Origin: Gemmiger formicilis
GTDB lineage: Bacteria; Bacillota; Clostridia; Oscillospirales; Ruminococcaceae
Direction of reading: 5' to 3'
Assembly (NCBI RefSeq): GCF_024462815.1
Contig: NZ_JANGCG010000009.1
Location: 42,215 to 106,214, forward strand
Length of the DNA stretch: 64,000 nt
A program made the translations under genes and the position numbers. The notes under the pieces were generated by a model that was given only the letters and a program-made list of their open reading frames with translations, made no database searches and was not told the origin of the DNA. This document shows positions 40,420 through 49,132 of the stretch, piece after piece (the first letter of the stretch is position 1; each line of letters opens with the position of its first letter).

Positions 40420-41940
40420 TCAGAAAATCTCCTTAAACTTCATTCCGTTTTTGAGTTCAAAGGTACAGGATTCGGAATCGACCAGTACGCGGTTTACGGC
40501 AAATTTGAACTCATACTCATCAAATTCAGTAAGTGGCTTTAGATAGGTATAATGTTCTGCAAGCTGTTTTGTCTGTGCAAGGGTACGAAGTAAAGGATGG
40601 TTGGTAGCTGCTTTTGAAATCGTGTTTTTTACATCCGTGAGTTCACGCTCCAGTGGATTGCGCCGTTCCCAGTATTGAGCGGCGGTGATGCAGTTCTTTT
40701 CGCGCAGACGGGAAAGGTTGTGCAGCTTTTTGGCAAGCAGATGAACCTGCTGGTTGAGTTCCTGCCGCTGGCTCTCCTTATCATCGAGAATCTTTTGCGC
40801 AGCGTACAAATCATGCAGGGCGGGGGTGAAAATCTGCGCGTGGTTTACGATTAGCTTGTTGTGCATGGTGAGAAATACGTGTTGAATGCGTTCTTCTTGG
40901 ATTGGTGACGTGGAGCAGTCTGCTGCGCATCGAAGGTGTGTGCGGCAGATCCAAGTCACCTGTGATGAACGATTTATTTTGCGGGAAAGCATTGAACCGC
41001 ACTTTGCGCAGTAAAGCATTTTGGAAAAGGCTGTGTCTTTCCTCGGACATGGGCCTACGCTTTTGCGTTGCAGGAGCGCTTGCACTTTATCAAAGTCTGC
41101 TTGGGACATGATGCCGTTGTGGGTGTCCGGTGCATAGTAGGAAAGGACTTCACCGTTATTTTCGGTGCGTTTGAAGGGCAAGTCATCGGATGTATAACTC
41201 TTTTGGTAGAGGGAGCATCCAGCATATTTTTCGTTTTTAAGGATACGTTCGATGGTGGTATGATGCCAATGCTTATCGACATCGGGATGAAGCCGGTTTA
41301 AATCATCGGCAATTTTGGTGGTGCTTTTCCCTTGCAGGAATGCATTGAAAATGCCCTTGACGATTTCGATTTGATTGGGGATAGGAACAAGGTCGTAATT
41401 GACCTGTTTGTAGCCGTAGGGGACAGATGATGTATGGTAGGTGCCAGACTCCATACGCTTGCGGATTCCCCAGCGTAGGTTTTTGGAGATGGACAGTGAC
41501 TCCTCTTGGGCGACAGCACACATCATGCCCAGCAGGAGTTCTCCTTCGGTGGAGTCGGTGTCAAAGCGCTCTTTCTCAAATTCTACGACCACGCCAAGGC
41601 TTTTCAGTTCGCGCACAGCGGAGAGAAAATCTACAGAGTTCCGTGCCATTCGGGAGGATGACTTTACAAGGATACGGTCAATCAGACCAAGTCGGCAGTC
41701 GTCCATAAGGTGGTTGAACCCGGTACGATTTTTAAGGCTGGTGCCGGAGTTACCTTCATCGGCATACACACCAGCAAATTCCCAATCTGGATTTTTCTGA
41801 ATAAGGTCGGTGTAGTATTCTACCTGTACAGACATGGAGTTTAGCTGATTCGCTGACTTGCTGCTGACGCGGGCATAGGCGGCCACGCGAAGACGCTTCG
41901 GCTGTTGCTGTATCGGCTGGATGACTTGGACTTGTGGCAT
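40420..41940 (-). CDS. Large serine recombinase A
   Basis: ATG 41940 follows AGAGGTG, and an upstream start at 42006 lacks a ribosome site. The 506-residue protein has AAYARVSSKS (catalytic Ser about 23), VKSSSRMARN, the recombinase domain, a zinc ribbon (CAKCGSML...C) and coiled coil. It is the first gene of the recombinase trio. Confidence 0.88.
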   Translation of the reverse strand: MPQVQVIQPIQQQPKRLRVAAYARVSSKSANQLNSMSVQVEYYTDLIQKNPDWEFAGVYADEGNSGTSLKNRTGFNHLMDDCRLGLIDRILVKSSSRMARNSVDFLSAVRELKSLGVVVEFEKERFDTDSTEGELLLGMMCAVAQEESLSISKNLRWGIRKRMESGTYHTSSVPYGYKQVNYDLVPIPNQIEIVKGIFNAFLQGKSTTKIADDLNRLHPDVDKHWHHTTIERILKNEKYAGCSLYQKSYTSDDLPFKRTENNGEVLSYYAPDTHNGIMSQADFDKVQALLQRKSVGPCPRKDTAFSKMLYCAKCGSMLSRKINRSSQVTWICRTHLRCAADCSTSPIQEERIQHVFLTMHNKLIVNHAQIFTPALHDLYAAQKILDDKESQRQELNQQVHLLAKKLHNLSRLREKNCITAAQYWERRNPLERELTDVKNTISKAATNHPLLRTLAQTKQLAEHYTYLKPLTEFDEYEFKFAVNRVLVDSESCTFELKNGMKFKEIF

Positions 41941-41964
41941 GACGTTCACCTCTGGATTTATCGT

Positions 41965-41985
41965 TGTGACACTCTTTTTGTCACA
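41965..41985. promoter_or_regulatory. Inverted repeat upstream of the recombinase trio
   Basis: TGTGACA and TGTCACA pair across CTCTTTT. It is close to the ATG of gene A and next to ACATACCCTAA, which resembles the end of the 31-bp repeats (GATACCCTA). It may be a recombinase-binding or regulatory site. Confidence 0.4.
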
Positions 41986-42030
41986 TACAACATACCCTAA
42001 AAGCAACCCAAAAGCTATTCACGAGAACCA

Positions 42031-42198
42031 CTAAACATCTCGGCACAAAACGCCGCATTTCCGGGCATAACCAACATTGGCGCGTTGGCAGATGCCCTTC
42101 GGCAGCCTGCCGTCTGCGGCGGCCGACGACAGGGCTGCGTAGGCGATTTCGTATTTCAATTCTTGCTCCAGCTTAATGGGAAGCGGGTCGATCAGCAT
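42031..42198 (-). CDS. Small conserved-looking protein of the ICE operon
   Basis: ATG 42198 follows GGGAGGTG and overlaps the previous gene by 26 bp. The 55-residue product begins MLIDPLPIKLEQELKYEI and ends CGVLCRDV. It contains four cysteines in its C-terminal half and looks helical. No family is recognised. Position and ribosome site suggest it is real. Confidence 0.6.
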   Translation of the reverse strand: MLIDPLPIKLEQELKYEIAYAALSSAAADGRLPKGICQRANVGYARKCGVLCRDV

Positions 42199-42610
42199 GG
42201 AGAAACACCTCCCACGGCAGTTTTTTTCGGGTATGTCTGGTGTGGGCCAGCAGCCTGTTCTCCAGCCCGGTCAGATAAAGTTCGTATTTCAGGCTTGTCT
42301 TGGTGGTGATAATCACCGCACCGTGATTTTGCAAAAAACGCAGGATGCGGTACAGCGTTGTGGTATCGTGGCTCAGCCGGTCAAGACTCTGCACCATAAC
42401 AGCGTTGACACGGCCCTGCCGCACAGCTTTAAGTATAGAAAACAGCGCCGGGCGCCAAAGTTCGGTGCCGCGTTTCAATTCCATGCTTGCATTTACCAGG
42501 ATATAACCGCGCTTGTCGGCTTCGCGCATGACTTCTTCCAGCTGGTTTTCCAACGCAGTTAAATTCGGCACAGCACTGCGGGCAAACGCCCAAACTTTGT
42601 ATTCTGTCAT
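42173..42610 (-). CDS. Resolvase-like protein, degenerate catalytic site, copy 1
   Basis: The 145-residue protein is a lone resolvase N-terminal fold. VMVQSLDRLSHDTTTLYRIL is the second resolvase motif (DRLSR with the last Arg as His), and VWAFARSAVPN is the first motif, where the expected YARVS nucleophile Ser is Ala. No DNA-binding C-terminal domain is present. It follows a paralogue and a helicase in one operon. It may be a structural partner or regulator and not a recombinase. Confidence 0.7.
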   Translation of the reverse strand: MTEYKVWAFARSAVPNLTALENQLEEVMREADKRGYILVNASMELKRGTELWRPALFSILKAVRQGRVNAVMVQSLDRLSHDTTTLYRILRFLQNHGAVIITTKTSLKYELYLTGLENRLLAHTRHTRKKLPWEVFLHADRPASH

Positions 42611-42619
42611 AGCGGCACC

Positions 42620-43066
42620 TCAGAATTGCTCCATCAGAGGGAGACGAACATCAAATCGCGGCTTGCCGAACGATGCCCGCGTGAAGCGGTCACCGACAAA
42701 GCGTTCCAGCCCGCAGTTGATGAGTTCGGCGTTCAGGTCACATTCGGTGGTGATGAGATAGACATCATTCTGACGCAGAATTTCAATAACTCCCACCAGT
42801 ATGTAGCTATTGCGGCTGATTTGCTCCAAATCGCGCACCATCACGGCTTCGACCCGACCGTTCTCTACTGCGTCCAACATAGAGCGCAGACCAATGCGGT
42901 CTTTCAAGGTGTTTCCACTGCAATGGTCAAAAGACGTGCCGCGCACGAGAAAACCGTGCCCGGCGGCTTCGTCGATAAGGTCATACAGCCGGTCAAATGC
43001 GGTAGCTGCGTTGACCGATGCGCACCGCACATAAATCCATGCCGGGTGGTCCTGTCTGTAGTTCAT
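42620..43066 (-). CDS. Resolvase-like protein, degenerate catalytic site, copy 2
   Basis: ATG 43066 has AAGGGG upstream and is 14 bp past the helicase stop. The 148-residue protein has WIYVRCASVN at the site of the YxRVS motif, with Ala at the nucleophile position and a Ser one residue later, and RDLEQISRNSY where DRLSRN is expected. It is a divergent paralogue of the next gene. Both lack DNA-binding domains. Confidence 0.7.
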   Translation of the reverse strand: MNYRQDHPAWIYVRCASVNAATAFDRLYDLIDEAAGHGFLVRGTSFDHCSGNTLKDRIGLRSMLDAVENGRVEAVMVRDLEQISRNSYILVGVIEILRQNDVYLITTECDLNAELINCGLERFVGDRFTRASFGKPRFDVRLPLMEQF

Positions 43067-43080
43067 CTTAAAGCCCCTTT

Positions 43081-45000
43081 TCACAAAAAGTAATCCGGGC
43101 GCTTTTGCACCCGGATAAACTGTTGTACATCTTCGATTTCGCTTGTGCTTTGGCAATCGGGCAAAGCGGCAAGCGCCGCGGCATGGTATTTGGCACCGGG
43201 TGCGGCGCGTTCATCCAGCAATGCCACCACGCAGGAGTCCTGCTCGGTGCGGATGGCACGGCCAAAGCCCTGCCGCAGCTTTTTCTGCATTTCGGGGATA
43301 ATCTCGGCGGCTATGTACTCCTGCAGATTTGGGTATTTCTGCCGTTCGTAGTCGCTGACAGGGTCCGGGATTGGGAACGGTAGTTTGGGGATAATGAGCA
43401 GAGAAACCATATCGCCGGGAAAGTCGATACCCTCCCAGCAGGAACCGGCCGCGAACAGAACGCCGTTGCCGGATTCTTTGAACTGTTGAATCACCCTGCC
43501 GCCGTTGCGCCACGCCTGATAGGTCGGGTATTGCCACTGACCGTCCGTCAGCGCGCGGACCTCTGCCATTTGGCGGTAGGATGTAAACAGCACCAGCGCA
43601 TGGCCGCAGCAGGCATGGACAAGCCGAACAATTTCATCTGCAAGCTGCCGGTTATCCGTGCGTTCCTTGCGGCGCTGTGGGAGGTATAATAGACATTTTT
43701 TCTTGTAATTAAACGGAGAGTCCGCGCTGAAATGGCGCAGCGGTTTGTACGTTGCAAGGCCTAAAAGCTGCTCAGTGTGGTCAAAGTTTCCCGCTGCGGC
43801 CAGCGTGCCGGAGGTTAAAATAGCCGGTTCGCCGGTGTTCCAAAGCGCACTGCGCAAAAGCTGTGGCACACGATTGCTGGCCGCACAACATGTCAGCTGA
43901 CCTTGCATATCGGTTTCGATGTAGAGAATGCGTGTGGGAACCTCCAAGAGAAAAAGACGCAGTGTGCTTTCCGCCTCTCCCAGCCGGTTCCGCAAGTACC
44001 GAGGCATATCTGCCCGGCAGCCTGCAAATTGTAGCTGTGCAATACAATCGGCCAATGCCTTGCTGCGAAACGGAGTAAGCCCAAAAGGACTGCAGACGGT
44101 TTTTTCTTTCCAAGTCCGGCTATGCTGACAGGCTAAAACCAGTGTCCGGAACGCCGTGCGCAAGTTCTGGGCAATGTGAGAATAGTGCGCTTGCCGCAGA
44201 AGTATGCAAAGCTCTTGCATTTCGCGTTCTGACAAGGATTCCGTGTACATCTGGCGGGCCGCGTCCGGCAGCTTGTGCGCCTCGTCCACGACCAGCGCCT
44301 GATAACTGCGCAATAATAACGGTCTGTCCTGCTGGCGGTGTGCTGCATCTGCCAGCAAATAATTGTGGTTGCAAATCTGAATATCGGGTTTCATAGAATC
44401 CCGCAGATATTGTTGGTAGCGGCAATCCTCCTGTAAAACACAGTTTCGCGGGCAGGACTGCGGCACACAGATACGGCTGCGATCAAAGCGGGAAAGCTCC
44501 GGGAGGTGGTCCATATCCAGAAGTTGCTCAGCCATGCGCAGGCTGTTCCTCTGACGGTTTCTGGTGGTGGGAATTTGTGATTCGCGTTCTATAAGCCGAG
44601 CATCGCAGACAAAGCGTTCTTTTCCCTTGCGGATAACCGCTGTAAGCGGTGCTTGGATAATTCCTTCTTCCAGCAAAATTGCAGATAAATTTGGCAAATA
44701 GTCGTTAATAATAGCGTCCTGCAGGGTCACGCTGGAAGTGGAGATAACGATGGGCAGTTTCATCCGTTCGGGACGGTTCATCTGCCACAGGACACAGGCT
44801 ACAAGATAGGCCAACGTCTTGCCGATGCCGACACCGGCCTCACACAAAGAAATTTCCTTATTGTAAAGGGTATCCAGAATTTCATGGCAAAGCGCGATTT
44901 GCTCCTCGCGCACCGCCATGCCGTGCCGGGGCAGAATCTCCCGGAAAATCTGTTCGGCCATGCGGTGGGATTCCGTATAGCCTGTCGGATAAGTTTGCAT
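43081..45000 (-). CDS. XPD/DinG-like superfamily 2 helicase
   Basis: ATG 45000 follows AGGGGTG, and an upstream start at 45156 would put the terminator hairpin into the gene. The 639-residue protein has Walker A AGVGIGKTLAYL (Lys about 61), DEAH box VVDEAHKLP, and a four-cysteine cluster in RICVPQSCPRNCVLQEDC that would hold the 4Fe-4S cluster of XPD/DinG helicases. The C-terminal motif VI QGFGRAIRTEQD is intact. Such helicases are common in conjugative elements of gut Clostridia and may help replication or transfer. Confidence 0.85.
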   Translation of the reverse strand: MQTYPTGYTESHRMAEQIFREILPRHGMAVREEQIALCHEILDTLYNKEISLCEAGVGIGKTLAYLVACVLWQMNRPERMKLPIVISTSSVTLQDAIINDYLPNLSAILLEEGIIQAPLTAVIRKGKERFVCDARLIERESQIPTTRNRQRNSLRMAEQLLDMDHLPELSRFDRSRICVPQSCPRNCVLQEDCRYQQYLRDSMKPDIQICNHNYLLADAAHRQQDRPLLLRSYQALVVDEAHKLPDAARQMYTESLSEREMQELCILLRQAHYSHIAQNLRTAFRTLVLACQHSRTWKEKTVCSPFGLTPFRSKALADCIAQLQFAGCRADMPRYLRNRLGEAESTLRLFLLEVPTRILYIETDMQGQLTCCAASNRVPQLLRSALWNTGEPAILTSGTLAAAGNFDHTEQLLGLATYKPLRHFSADSPFNYKKKCLLYLPQRRKERTDNRQLADEIVRLVHACCGHALVLFTSYRQMAEVRALTDGQWQYPTYQAWRNGGRVIQQFKESGNGVLFAAGSCWEGIDFPGDMVSLLIIPKLPFPIPDPVSDYERQKYPNLQEYIAAEIIPEMQKKLRQGFGRAIRTEQDSCVVALLDERAAPGAKYHAAALAALPDCQSTSEIEDVQQFIRVQKRPDYFL

Positions 45001-45042
45001 TGGTTTACACCCCTGTTTTCCATCTCGTTTAACGCAAAATAA

Positions 45043-45074
45043 TGGGCCGCAGGTGCTTGGGAACCTGCGGCCCA
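45043..45074 (-). terminator. Terminator-like hairpin in helicase leader
   Basis: TGGGCCGCAGGT and ACCTGCGGCCCA pair perfectly over an 8-base loop. On the minus strand it is followed by TTATTTTG, a modest T-run. It lies about 40 bp before the helicase start, so it could act as an attenuator. Confidence 0.6.
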
Positions 45075-45099
45075 CGATTTGCCCTAAACGGCAAAAGTA

Positions 45100-45260
45100 G
45101 ATAGTTAAGTAAGTGTGCCATATTTGCCGCCCGCACCCCTGACACCGGGAACACAACAGGCAGGCCGCTGGCGGCGGCCGTTCGCTGACTCTGCCGGAAT
45201 CTTACTGCTTACAATTCCGGCTCGGTCACCCCCTCTGACGCGGGAGGCAGCTGGCGTATC
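45100..45260 (-). ncRNA. Candidate structured leader RNA upstream of the helicase
   Basis: Two strong stems lie in this stretch: GGCCGC/GCGGCC (45163-45168 and 45174-45179) and GCCGGAAT/ATTCCGGC (45193-45200 and 45214-45221). Further GC-rich complementarity lies around them, and a terminator-like hairpin follows at 45043-45074. An overlapping 67-codon frame is open but has an unusual composition. A structured RNA fits better than a gene. No known Rfam family is recognised. Confidence 0.4.
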
Positions 45261-45382
45261 ATTGTGGCCTTTCCCTTGGCAGCTTATGGTTATGCCAAAA
45301 CCACCCAATGGGCCTGCCAGGAAAGGAACGTACCTGTTATGCTGGTTATTCGGTTGTCAAGGTGCTGGGTAATCATAGCTGA

Positions 45383-45700
45383 CTACCAAGCAAAATCGGT
45401 CAAAATTGTCTCAAGGATTTTCTTGATTTCATCAGGGACATACAGCAACGCTCTATGTAATGCGAGTGCCTGAACAGGAGTCATGTACATTTTCTTGAAC
45501 AAGTGGTATCCGTCTGGTAGGGAAAGGCCTCCATTTCGGCCCCGGGCTATTTTTATTGGATAGTCCTCGTTTAATGTTGCTATGTCCCTGCTGATAGTAT
45601 CTGTTGAAACATGGAATTCTATTGAAAGATGCTCCATCGTATCTTTCCGGCGCTTATCTAACAAGCGAATTATTTTCTTTTGTCGCTCGTTAGATGTCAT
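45383..45700 (-). CDS. HTH_11/DeoR-like small regulator
   Basis: ATG 45700 follows GGAAGGA with an 8-base spacer. An earlier start at 45844 is possible. The 105-residue protein opens SNERQKKIIRLLDKRRKDT followed by an HTH (HLSIEFHVSTDTISRDIATL), typical of DeoR/YafY-type winged helices. The C-terminal WYL domain of full YafY proteins is missing or reduced. Its target is unknown. It lies between the helicase leader and the agr locus. Confidence 0.65.
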   Translation of the reverse strand: MTSNERQKKIIRLLDKRRKDTMEHLSIEFHVSTDTISRDIATLNEDYPIKIARGRNGGLSLPDGYHLFKKMYMTPVQALALHRALLYVPDEIKKILETILTDFAW

Positions 45701-45974
45701 CTTTGAAATTCCTTCCGAATTTGCTTTGCACTTATAATATCGCAAATACCCCGCAACTTTTGCGGAGTTAAACTTTAAATCCGTTCGAATTTTATCTAGA
45801 TCACTATAATTTATAAATATATGAATTTCTGCTTGTTGGTTCATGTGTTTGCCCGTCAGCATTTTCTGCTGGCATTCTGATGCCACCTCACGATGGATGC
45901 CCTTGCCTTCGGCTAGCGCTTCCTACTGCTAAGCGCGTAGCATCCTTTCGCCAGTTGTTGCCCAACCGAGCACA

Positions 45975-46011
45975 CAAAAAAGCCCGCCGCATTTTGAGAT
46001 GCGACGGGCTT
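45975..46011 (-). terminator. Terminator of the agr operon
   Basis: AAGCCCGTCGCAT and ATGCGGCGGGCTT pair (minus strand) and are followed by TTTTTGTG. It lies 19 bp after the agrD stop. Confidence 0.85.
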
Positions 46012-46029
46012 AGAGCTGCAGCGTGAGAT

Positions 46030-46182
46030 TTATTTTTTCTCCTGAGAATTTGTCAGAGGCTTTTCGGGCCGGTGGGGCTGATAGGACCAAAATAAACTGC
46101 AAGGCTCGCTTGCTTCTTTACGAACTGATGCTTGGGCAACTGCACGTAAATTCTTGTGAACAAAGCTTTCGGTTGTTTTCAT
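46030..46182 (-). CDS. agrD: AgrD-type autoinducer peptide precursor
   Basis: This 50-codon gene follows agrB with a 47-bp gap and an AAGAAGG site before the ATG. The precursor starts MKTTESFVHKN, has an amphipathic leader and contains CSLFWSYQP at about 28-36 followed by HRPEKPL. Clostridial AgrD peptides have Cys, a few aromatic residues, then xQP and a charged tail (for example CLWFTHQP). The mature signal should be a thiolactone of about five or six residues from the Cys up to the residue before YQP. The exact end is inference. Confidence 0.8.
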   Translation of the reverse strand: MKTTESFVHKNLRAVAQASVRKEASEPCSLFWSYQPHRPEKPLTNSQEKK

Positions 46183-46229
46183 GGTAAAGGCCTTCTTTCC
46201 AGTTTTGATTTGGCGGTTTTCATTCGGTT

Positions 46230-46799
46230 TTATTTGATTCCAACCCCAATTTTAGCCAAAACCAGCAGAAATGCATCCGCAGCTGCAGCTACAATCCAAA
46301 CAATGCTGTACAAAGGTTTCAGCAATAAAAGAGCCGGAATAATCAAGCAATATAATACAAGTCTTTTGCGTACCGCTATTTTCATGTCCTGCAACTCCTC
46401 GTTGCTACAATGAATCGCCGAATTATTGCAAGGAGCAAGTGTTAAAATTAGCGTAACAGAGACAATAAGCAGCATAATTGTAGCTGCTATCGTAGAAGAT
46501 TGCAGTCGGTCAATCAGATATAAGCAGGCATATTCACAAAATAAAGAGGTGAGGAAGCAGGAAAATACTGTTGGCATATGAAGCCCATTTGTCTTTTCCC
46601 GTAAAAATGCCAACCCAAAATTCAAAAGAATCACTTGCGGTAACGGTGCAACAAGTGCTCCAAAGCAAACGAGAATAAAGAAACCGCCAAAGTTCATGAA
46701 TTTTCGTTGTAGCGAGTATGCCATCCAATCGCGTTGACTTTCTTCAATGAGTTCGCTTTGTATACACTTCTCCACAATTCTTTCGACGATTGCTTCCAT
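46230..46799 (-). CDS. agrB: AgrB-family peptidase, processes AgrD
   Basis: The 189-residue membrane protein has five to six hydrophobic segments and the AgrB catalytic pair: His in NGLHMPTVFSC (about 73) and Cys seven residues later, the same spacing as His77/Cys84 in staphylococcal AgrB. It cleaves the C-terminal tail of AgrD and forms the thiolactone at the membrane. Gene order is kinase, agrB, agrD in the minus direction. Confidence 0.88.
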   Translation of the reverse strand: MEAIVERIVEKCIQSELIEESQRDWMAYSLQRKFMNFGGFFILVCFGALVAPLPQVILLNFGLAFLREKTNGLHMPTVFSCFLTSLFCEYACLYLIDRLQSSTIAATIMLLIVSVTLILTLAPCNNSAIHCSNEELQDMKIAVRKRLVLYCLIIPALLLLKPLYSIVWIVAAAADAFLLVLAKIGVGIK

Positions 46800-46888
46800 A
46801 TGCAGAACCTCTGTAAATCAGAAATATCTTTATTAAAACAGAGTTTTCAGCTTTTTCATCATTTTTGTAGTGAAACAGTAGTTTTTTG

Positions 46889-48226
46889 TCATGAAATCAG
46901 AGTATTCGGCAGCTCTGTTGCAAATTCAAACCAGCCGTTTTCATAATCCATGGCGTAAAGCGTGTGGTACTTTTCCAATGTGGTATGAACATTTTGCAAA
47001 CCATACCCATGAAAAGATGGATTTTCCTTGGTTGATGCCGGCAGCTGATTTGCAATCATATTTACCGGCAAAGATTTATTACGGATAGCATAAAACAGTT
47101 CATCTTCTTCAAGAAGTGCCTGCACATAAATTTGCCGGTCCGTTTCCGGCAGTTTTTCGCACGCTTCAATCGCGTTATCCAGTGTGTTGCTGATTACAAC
47201 CGTCAAATCCACCATGTCAATCTTTATGGGAGATAAATCGTTCACACTGAACTGTATATCAATTTTACGATTTTTTGCAACAAGTGCCTTTTGATTCAGA
47301 AGTGCATCCAGTGCTGCATGGTGGGTATTGACGAGCAGGATGCGTTCGTTTTGTTTCGATTGCAGGCTATGGATATAGGTTTGTATTTTATTGATATCTA
47401 TATTTTGTTGCATCAGCATTCCGTCTAACGTACTCAGATGAGCGCGAAAATCATGTGTCAGTTTACGTTGCTGAGCATATGCGGCACTCAATGCTTCGAT
47501 GCTCTCTTGCTGTGCTTTTGATTTGGCTTGTAGGCTGATTGCTTCTTCACGGAAGTTGGCGTTTTGTTCCATCCAGCTGATTAAAAGTAACGCTGCTATC
47601 TGCATTACAGTAATAAATGTGGCACAGACACATAGCGGCTGAATTGATATTTGACCCTGCTGAAAGCAACTTCCAAAAAAGAAAATAAGCAAAACACTCG
47701 CAAGGGAAAGCACTGCAGGAATGGTGTACCATCTGAAATTGGTTGCTTGACTTAATTTCCCATTTCGCGCCTTTGCCTGTAAAAAGCATACTGCTATTAT
47801 TACACCGTGTACAAGCATACTTTGGCATAATGCATTCCCAAGAAAAACACCATTCAGCGTTTCAGATAACAAAAGAGCAAGAGTATGCCATAAATTATCT
47901 ATACAACACATCGTTGCATAAATAATAATTGAAATATATAACCCAAAAAATCTATTACTGATGTACAAAATTCTATGCACAAAATAATATAGGACAAGCG
48001 CAATTAAGATTTTCGAATAAGCAGGCAATACATTTGAGGCAATGTTCAGAAACGTTGCCCCCAAAAAAGCAAGGCTCGTCACAATAATCCAATGACGAAA
48101 ACGTTCCATTTTTCTTGCTGAAAATGCATCAAATAGCAAAATTGCCGAAAAGCACTCCATCCAAGTCCACAAGTAGGTCAAGAAATAATCGCTCAACGTG
48201 CATTCCCCCAGTTTTTGTTTTTCCAA
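46889..48226 (-). CDS. AgrC-like sensor histidine kinase (GHKL)
   Basis: The 445-residue protein has six to seven TM segments (about 10-215), a coiled linker, and a kinase part where LTHDFRAHLSTL holds the phospho-His (about 262) and the ATPase part has the N box NTLDNAIEACEKL and G box GYGLQNV. This is the AgrC/GHKL type that senses cyclic autoinducers. The start is uncertain: ATG 48226 overlaps the regulator gene by 34 bp, and a TTG about 8 codons later has a GGGGGA site. Confidence 0.87.
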   Translation of the reverse strand: MEKQKLGECTLSDYFLTYLWTWMECFSAILLFDAFSARKMERFRHWIIVTSLAFLGATFLNIASNVLPAYSKILIALVLYYFVHRILYISNRFFGLYISIIIYATMCCIDNLWHTLALLLSETLNGVFLGNALCQSMLVHGVIIAVCFLQAKARNGKLSQATNFRWYTIPAVLSLASVLLIFFFGSCFQQGQISIQPLCVCATFITVMQIAALLLISWMEQNANFREEAISLQAKSKAQQESIEALSAAYAQQRKLTHDFRAHLSTLDGMLMQQNIDINKIQTYIHSLQSKQNERILLVNTHHAALDALLNQKALVAKNRKIDIQFSVNDLSPIKIDMVDLTVVISNTLDNAIEACEKLPETDRQIYVQALLEEDELFYAIRNKSLPVNMIANQLPASTKENPSFHGYGLQNVHTTLEKYHTLYAMDYENGWFEFATELPNTLIS

Positions 48227-48924
48227 CTCAGATACTGGACTTTCATTTGTGAGTACCGCTTCTGACTTACCGATAGCTCTTTTCCATCGAGGAGAATAAC
48301 CCTGTCATAATTGAATTTTTTGATGTATGCCATATTGACCAGATAGCTTTTCTGAATTCGGAGGAATCCGTCTCCTTCCAATTCCGCCGCTAAGTCTTCC
48401 ATTTTTCCATAAAAGCGGTCTGGTACCTGCATAGGCTTTACTGTGTACAAATATATAACTCTTTGATTACTTTCCAAGTAGAGAATATCTTTGTAGGGAA
48501 TGTTAAATGACTCTGCGCTAGCTGAAAAGCGCAGAACTTTATCATCACGCGGCAATTCTGCCAATGCATCCCGGAAATAGTTGGCCAGCTTTTGCTCCAG
48601 TTCCTGCTTGAGAAGGTATCGGAACGCCCGGACTTCATACCCTTCCATCGAAAATTCCGGGTAATTTGTCACAAAAACAATTACCGTATCCAGATGTAAT
48701 TCCCGCACACGGCGTGCAATGTCCATGCCGCTGCGTTCATCCATGTCGATGTCCAAGAACATGATGTGATACTGTGATAATTGCCGGTCCGTTATCTCGG
48801 CGGGATTCGAGCTTTTTGTTATGCAAATGGACGCTCCGGGCGGTACCGGTTGGCCAGCAACCGCGTCTGATATTCTCTGCAAAAAATCCTTGTCGTCATC
48901 GCAAAGTAAAATATTAATCTTCAT
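48193..48924 (-). CDS. LytTR-family response regulator (AgrA-like)
   Basis: ATG 48924 begins MKINILLCDDDKDF. The receiver domain (about 1-120) has the acidic pocket DDD at 9-11 and the phospho-acceptor Asp in MFLDIDMDE (about 59). The C-terminal LytTR DNA-binding domain (about 140-240) includes FLRIQKSYLVNMAYIKKF. It should bind repeats near promoters of the locus when the AIP is sensed. It is divergent from the XRE gene. Confidence 0.88.
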   Translation of the reverse strand: MKINILLCDDDKDFLQRISDAVAGQPVPPGASICITKSSNPAEITDRQLSQYHIMFLDIDMDERSGMDIARRVRELHLDTVIVFVTNYPEFSMEGYEVRAFRYLLKQELEQKLANYFRDALAELPRDDKVLRFSASAESFNIPYKDILYLESNQRVIYLYTVKPMQVPDRFYGKMEDLAAELEGDGFLRIQKSYLVNMAYIKKFNYDRVILLDGKELSVSQKRYSQMKVQYLSWKNKNWGNAR

Positions 48925-49021
48925 GCGTGTATCCTTATCGTTGTTTCGCCGTAGTAGACGTCCCTCTTTGCCATTCAACATACGTTTAATTCTCCCGAAA
49001 GTCAAGTATTTTCTTAAAATA

Positions 49022-49034
49022 ACACTTATAGTGT
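49022..49034. promoter_or_regulatory. Palindrome in the divergent regulator promoter region
   Basis: ACACT TAT AGTGT is a perfect palindrome in the AT-rich gap between the response regulator and the XRE gene. It may be the operator of the XRE protein. Confidence 0.4.
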
Positions 49035-49132
49035 AATATTATATTGCTTTTACACCGTTTGGCAAGCCAAATCATTTAAAATTGAATTACCCTAAGAAGA
49101 AAATTCATTGATAAAGCAAGCTGGACAAAGAC

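Noticed and set aside
45105..45308. 67-codon minus-strand frame in the helicase leader
   Set aside because: Its Arg/Gly/Pro-rich product overlaps strong RNA stems. No convincing ribosome site was seen. A structured RNA is preferred, though a small peptide is not excluded.
46021..46200. Gap after agrB taken as empty
   Set aside because: A closer reading shows a 50-codon agrD gene with ribosome site, so it is annotated as a gene.
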